Assembly: GCF_023147585.1 (NCBI RefSeq)
Contig: NZ_JAHXOZ010000001.1
Location: 124,001-188,000 of the forward strand
Source: Micrococcus sp. EYE_212
GTDB taxonomy: Bacteria > Actinomycetota > Actinomycetes > Actinomycetales > Micrococcaceae
Length of the DNA: 64,000 nucleotides
Direction of reading: 5' to 3'
Positions 63,135 through 64,000 of the stretch are shown piece by piece. Within the stretch, counting starts at the first letter, position 1, and the number at the start of each line of letters is the position of its first letter. Made by a program: the position numbers and the translations under genes. The notes under the pieces are model-generated. The model searched no databases. It was not told where the DNA came from and saw nothing but the letters and a program-made list of their open reading frames with translations.

Positions 63135-64000
63135 GGCGTGCCCCTTCGTTCGGAGTCCAGACGGGCGATCAGGTCGGGCGTCAGCTGCGCGAGAGCGGCC
63201 GTGGGGTAGCGCTCCCGCACCGTGTCCATGCGGGCCACGGACTCCACCTCGGGGCCGAGGAAGCGGCGGGCGAGCGCCTGGAAGTGCCGGGGGTCGCCCG
63301 TGGACATGAACCGGTGGGAGGCGGACTGGCCGGAGCCGGCCGCCGAGTGCGGGTGCTCGATGCCGTGGCGCACGAGCGCCCGGTACAGGTCCTTCGCGGT
63401 CTCCTCGGCGGAGGAGACGAGGGTGACGTCCTCCCCCATCACGAGGGACAGGGCCCCCGTCAGCAGGGGGTAGTGGGTGCAGCCGAGCACGAGCGTGTCC
63501 ACCTCCGCCGCCTTGAGCGGGGCGACGTACTCCTCCGCGGTGGCCAGCAGCTCGGGGCCCGTGGTGATCCCGGCCTCCACGAACTCCACGAACCGCGGGC
63601 ACGCCGCGCTCGTGACGCTCAGGTGCGGCGCCGCGGAGAAGGAGTCCTCGTAGGCGCGGGAGCCCACGGTGGCCTGCGTGCCGATCACGCCGATCCGCCC
63701 GTTGCGGGTGGCGGCCACCGCGCGGCGCACGGCCGGCTGGATGACCTCCACCACCGGGATGCCGAGCCGGCCCGTGTAGCGCTCCCGCGCGTCGCGCAGC
63801 ACCGCGGCCGAGGCGGAGTTGCACGCGATGACGAGGGCCTTCACGCCCGCGTCCACCAGCTCGTCCATGATGCCGAGCGCGAGCGCGCGCACCTGCGCGA
63901 TGGGCCGGGGGCCGTACGGGGAGTGGGCCGTGTCCCCCACGTAGAGGATGGACTCGTGGGGCAGCTGGTCCATGATCGCGCGCGCCACGGTCAGACCGCC
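63131..64000 (-). CDS. murI: Glutamate racemase (5' end outside window)
   Basis: MurI supplies D-glutamate for peptidoglycan. The open frame runs off the right edge; its first visible residues are [20 protein letters not shown], which follow directly after the missing N-terminal DSG motif that contains one catalytic-site Asp. [34 protein letters not shown] (first catalytic Cys) and [11 protein letters not shown] (second catalytic Cys) are intact. Probably only 10-15 residues are missing. An insertion-like, Ser/Gly-rich C-terminal segment ([20 protein letters not shown]) precedes [12 protein letters not shown]. Confidence 0.94.
   Translation of the reverse strand, partial: GGLTVARAIMDQLPHESILYVGDTAHSPYGPRPIAQVRALALGIMDELVDAGVKALVIACNSASAAVLRDARERYTGRLGIPVVEVIQPAVRRAVAATRNGRIGVIGTQATVGSRAYEDSFSAAPHLSVTSAACPRFVEFVEAGITTGPELLATAEEYVAPLKAAEVDTLVLGCTHYPLLTGALSLVMGEDVTLVSSAEETAKDLYRALVRHGIEHPHSAAGSGQSASHRFMSTGDPRHFQALARRFLGPEVESVARMDTVRERYPTAALAQLTPDLIARLDSERRGTP

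Overview
The window looks like a stretch of chromosome from a very high-GC actinobacterium, most probably a Micrococcaceae member such as Micrococcus. The evidence is third-codon positions that are almost always G or C, frequent GTG starts, stop/start overlaps of the ATGA or GTGA type, a rnc-mutM-rpmF-DUF177-coaD neighbourhood, an IclR-type regulator divergent from leuCD, and long hairpins without T-tracts at gene ends. The species is inferred, not proven. I see no IS element, prophage, CRISPR array, rRNA gene or plasmid function. This is core housekeeping DNA, so the interest lies mainly in its regulatory and repeat architecture.

Layout. Positions 1-6.5 kb (minus): glycosyltransferase (cut by the left edge), LCP ligase, mutM, rnc, rpmF, DUF177 protein, galU and coaD. 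6.5-7.8 kb (plus): a PLP aminotransferase. 7.9-12.9 kb (minus): rsmD, recG, a DAK2/DhaL protein and a second LCP ligase. 13 kb (plus): a DUF3515 lipoprotein. 13.5-20.1 kb (minus): ddl, gpsA, plsC, murA, leuD and leuC, then divergently an IclR regulator (NdgR/LeuR type). 21.2 kb (plus): UDP-glucose dehydrogenase. 22.7-27.6 kb (minus): thiL and two large membrane GTPases. 27.7-28.1 kb: tRNA-Glu, tRNA-Glu and tRNA-Gln. 28.2-34 kb (minus): HAD hydrolase, gltX, FAA hydrolase, ybdD-like gene and cstA. 34.1-45.8 kb (minus): ilvE, leuB, metG, serA, ilvC-ilvN-ilvB and ilvD. 45.9-54.1 kb (plus): unknown protein, tRNA-Lys, bcp, tRNA-Leu, Tat/lipoprotein solute-binding protein, mqo and an RND exporter. 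54.2-58.4 kb (minus): sbcC and sbcD. 58.5 kb (plus): an ADP-ribosylglycohydrolase. 59.7-64 kb (minus): DnaQ-like exonuclease with BRCT, rdgB, rph, metallo-hydrolase and murI (cut by the right edge).

How the genes work together. Two themes dominate. The first is envelope building: murA, ddl and murI supply peptidoglycan precursors, galU and ugd supply UDP-glucose and UDP-glucuronate, and a glycosyltransferase and two LCP ligases would make a glycopolymer and attach it to the wall. The second is branched-chain amino acid synthesis: leuCD, leuB, ilvE, ilvBNC and ilvD. A 19-bp near-palindrome in the leuC/ndgR divergent region recurs in recognisable form upstream of leuB, ilvB and ilvD, which suggests one regulon.

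Many genes carry a TANNNT -10 element ending 6-7 bases before the start codon, the signature of leaderless transcripts. Two tandem repeats stand out: seven 22-bp units between ilvC and serA, and nine 7-bp units that begin at the ilvD stop codon.
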